DNA of 38,837 nt from Burkholderiales bacterium (lineage in GTDB: Bacteria > Pseudomonadota > Gammaproteobacteria > Burkholderiales > Burkholderiaceae_C). Of this stretch, positions 38,253 to 38,837 are shown in pieces. A program made the position numbers and the translations under genes. The number at the start of each line of letters is the position of its first letter. The stretch's first letter is position 1. The DNA is taken from positions 1 through 38,837 of the forward strand of contig CANCFV010000022.1 of the NCBI GenBank assembly GCA_947377275.1. The letters run 5' to 3'. The notes under the pieces are model-generated. The model was not told the origin of the DNA. It ran no database searches and saw nothing but the letters and a program-made list of their open reading frames with translations.

Positions 38253-38837
38253 ACAGCTTGTGCTCACCCTGGCCGCCACGCTGGCCTTGTCGGCGTGCTC
38301 ACTCACGCCCGTCTACCAGCGTCCTGAGTTGGCGGTGCCTGCGCAGTTGGCCGCCAATGCGACAGCCAATTCGGCTGCAGATGCATCTGCGCCCTCCGTG
38401 GCCGAGGTGCCATGGCGCCAGTACTTTGCCGACCCCCGCTTGCAAAAGCTGGTTCAGCTTGCGCTGGACAACAACCGCGACCTGCGCGTGGCCGTGCTCA
38501 ACATCGAGCAACTGCGTGCCGCCTACCAGGTGCAAAACGCAGACCGCTTCCCCACGCTCAACGGCAGCGTGAGCGGCACGCGCCAGCCCTCAGCGGTATC
38601 GCCATATCCGCTCACCACCAGCGTCTCGGGCGGCGTGCAAGTCACCGCGTTTGAGCTGGACCTGTTTGGCCGCGTCAAGGCCTTGAGCGAAGCCGCGGGT
38701 GCGCAGCTGATGGCCTCGCAAGAGGCCCGCCGCGCCGCGCACATCAGCCTGGTGGCGGCAGTGGCCAATGGCTACTACGCTCTGTGGGCCGATCGCTGGC
38801 AGCTCAGCTTGGCCGAACAGACCCTGCAGACGCGGCT
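38245..38837 (+). CDS. Outer-membrane efflux channel (OprM/NodT family), 5' part
   Basis: The first 197 codons of an outer-membrane factor lipoprotein; the rest lies beyond the window. The signal peptide ends in a lipobox (LALSACSL), followed by the family pattern LTPVYQRPELAVPAQ, VPWRQYFADPRLQKLVQLAL, NNRDLRVAVLNIEQ and AFELDLFGRVKALSEAA. It completes the tripartite efflux system with the adaptor and pump. The ATG overlaps the end of the pump gene by eight bases, consistent with one operon. Confidence 0.92.
   Translation, partial: MRKQLVLTLAATLALSACSLTPVYQRPELAVPAQLAANATANSAADASAPSVAEVPWRQYFADPRLQKLVQLALDNNRDLRVAVLNIEQLRAAYQVQNADRFPTLNGSVSGTRQPSAVSPYPLTTSVSGGVQVTAFELDLFGRVKALSEAAGAQLMASQEARRAAHISLVAAVANGYYALWADRWQLSLAEQTLQTR

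Noticed and set aside
35028..38306. A 1,092-codon open frame on the minus strand opposite the RND pump gene
   Set aside because: It mirrors acrB, whose protein is fully recognisable. The antisense product is His/Gln/Gly-rich with no domain pattern, as high-GC codon bias produces.

Overview
The window looks like a chromosomal segment of a high-GC betaproteobacterium of the order Burkholderiales, probably near Comamonadaceae, Leptothrix, Ideonella or Aquabacterium. This is inferred from the gene families (EpsA-type LuxR regulator, PEP-CTERM protein, DUF1840 protein, RNB-family ribonuclease next to a YqiA-like esterase), not from a marker gene. All recognised genes read through intact, and the two end genes are cut by the window edges. 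No tRNA, rRNA, insertion sequence, phage gene or CRISPR array was seen. No stretch over 300 bases lacks a gene; the largest gaps (778-913, 11189-11416, 13589-13743, 26153-26286) are described under the sites found in them.

Layout. (1) 1-777, minus strand: the start of an RNB-family ribonuclease gene and a YqiA-like alpha/beta hydrolase. (2) 914-10258, plus strand: an eleven-gene, tightly overlapping operon for a hybrid type II secretion / type IV pilus-like machine: major pseudopilin, GspF, GspE, PilM/N/O-like inner-membrane parts, a GspC/PilP-like protein, a TPR-containing lipoprotein secretin and three further pseudopilins. (3) 10307-11188: a LuxR-type regulator of the EpsA family. (4) 11417-13588: two probably strongly expressed exported proteins, one with a PEP-CTERM sorting tail and one a PstS-like binding protein, closed by a clear terminator. 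(5) 13744-26152: a two-partner secretion pair, a TpsB transporter and a 3,557-residue filamentous haemagglutinin-like TpsA. (6) 26287-31974: an energy module (DUF2341-LamG-ExbB fusion, two ExbD proteins, a TonB protein), then an outer-membrane porin and a periplasmic coiled-coil protein. (7) 31999-33060: DUF1840 protein and histidine phosphatase. (8) 33047-38837: a TetR repressor divergent from an RND efflux operon (adaptor, pump, start of the outer-membrane channel) with an AcrR/TtgR-type palindrome between them.

How it may work together. Regions 2-6, about 31 kb, all concern the cell envelope and all read in one direction. My reading is a co-inherited cell-surface programme: a dedicated secretin machine, a regulator, two exported proteins, a giant adhesin with its own transporter, and a proton-driven ExbB/ExbD/TonB unit with an unusual sensor-like periplasmic head, beside a porin rather than a TonB-dependent receptor. 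Each family is known; the combined function is inferred. The most distinctive items are the hybrid secretion operon, the DUF2341-LamG-ExbB fusion with paired ExbDs, and the giant TpsA whose only two cysteines form a C-terminal CxxC.
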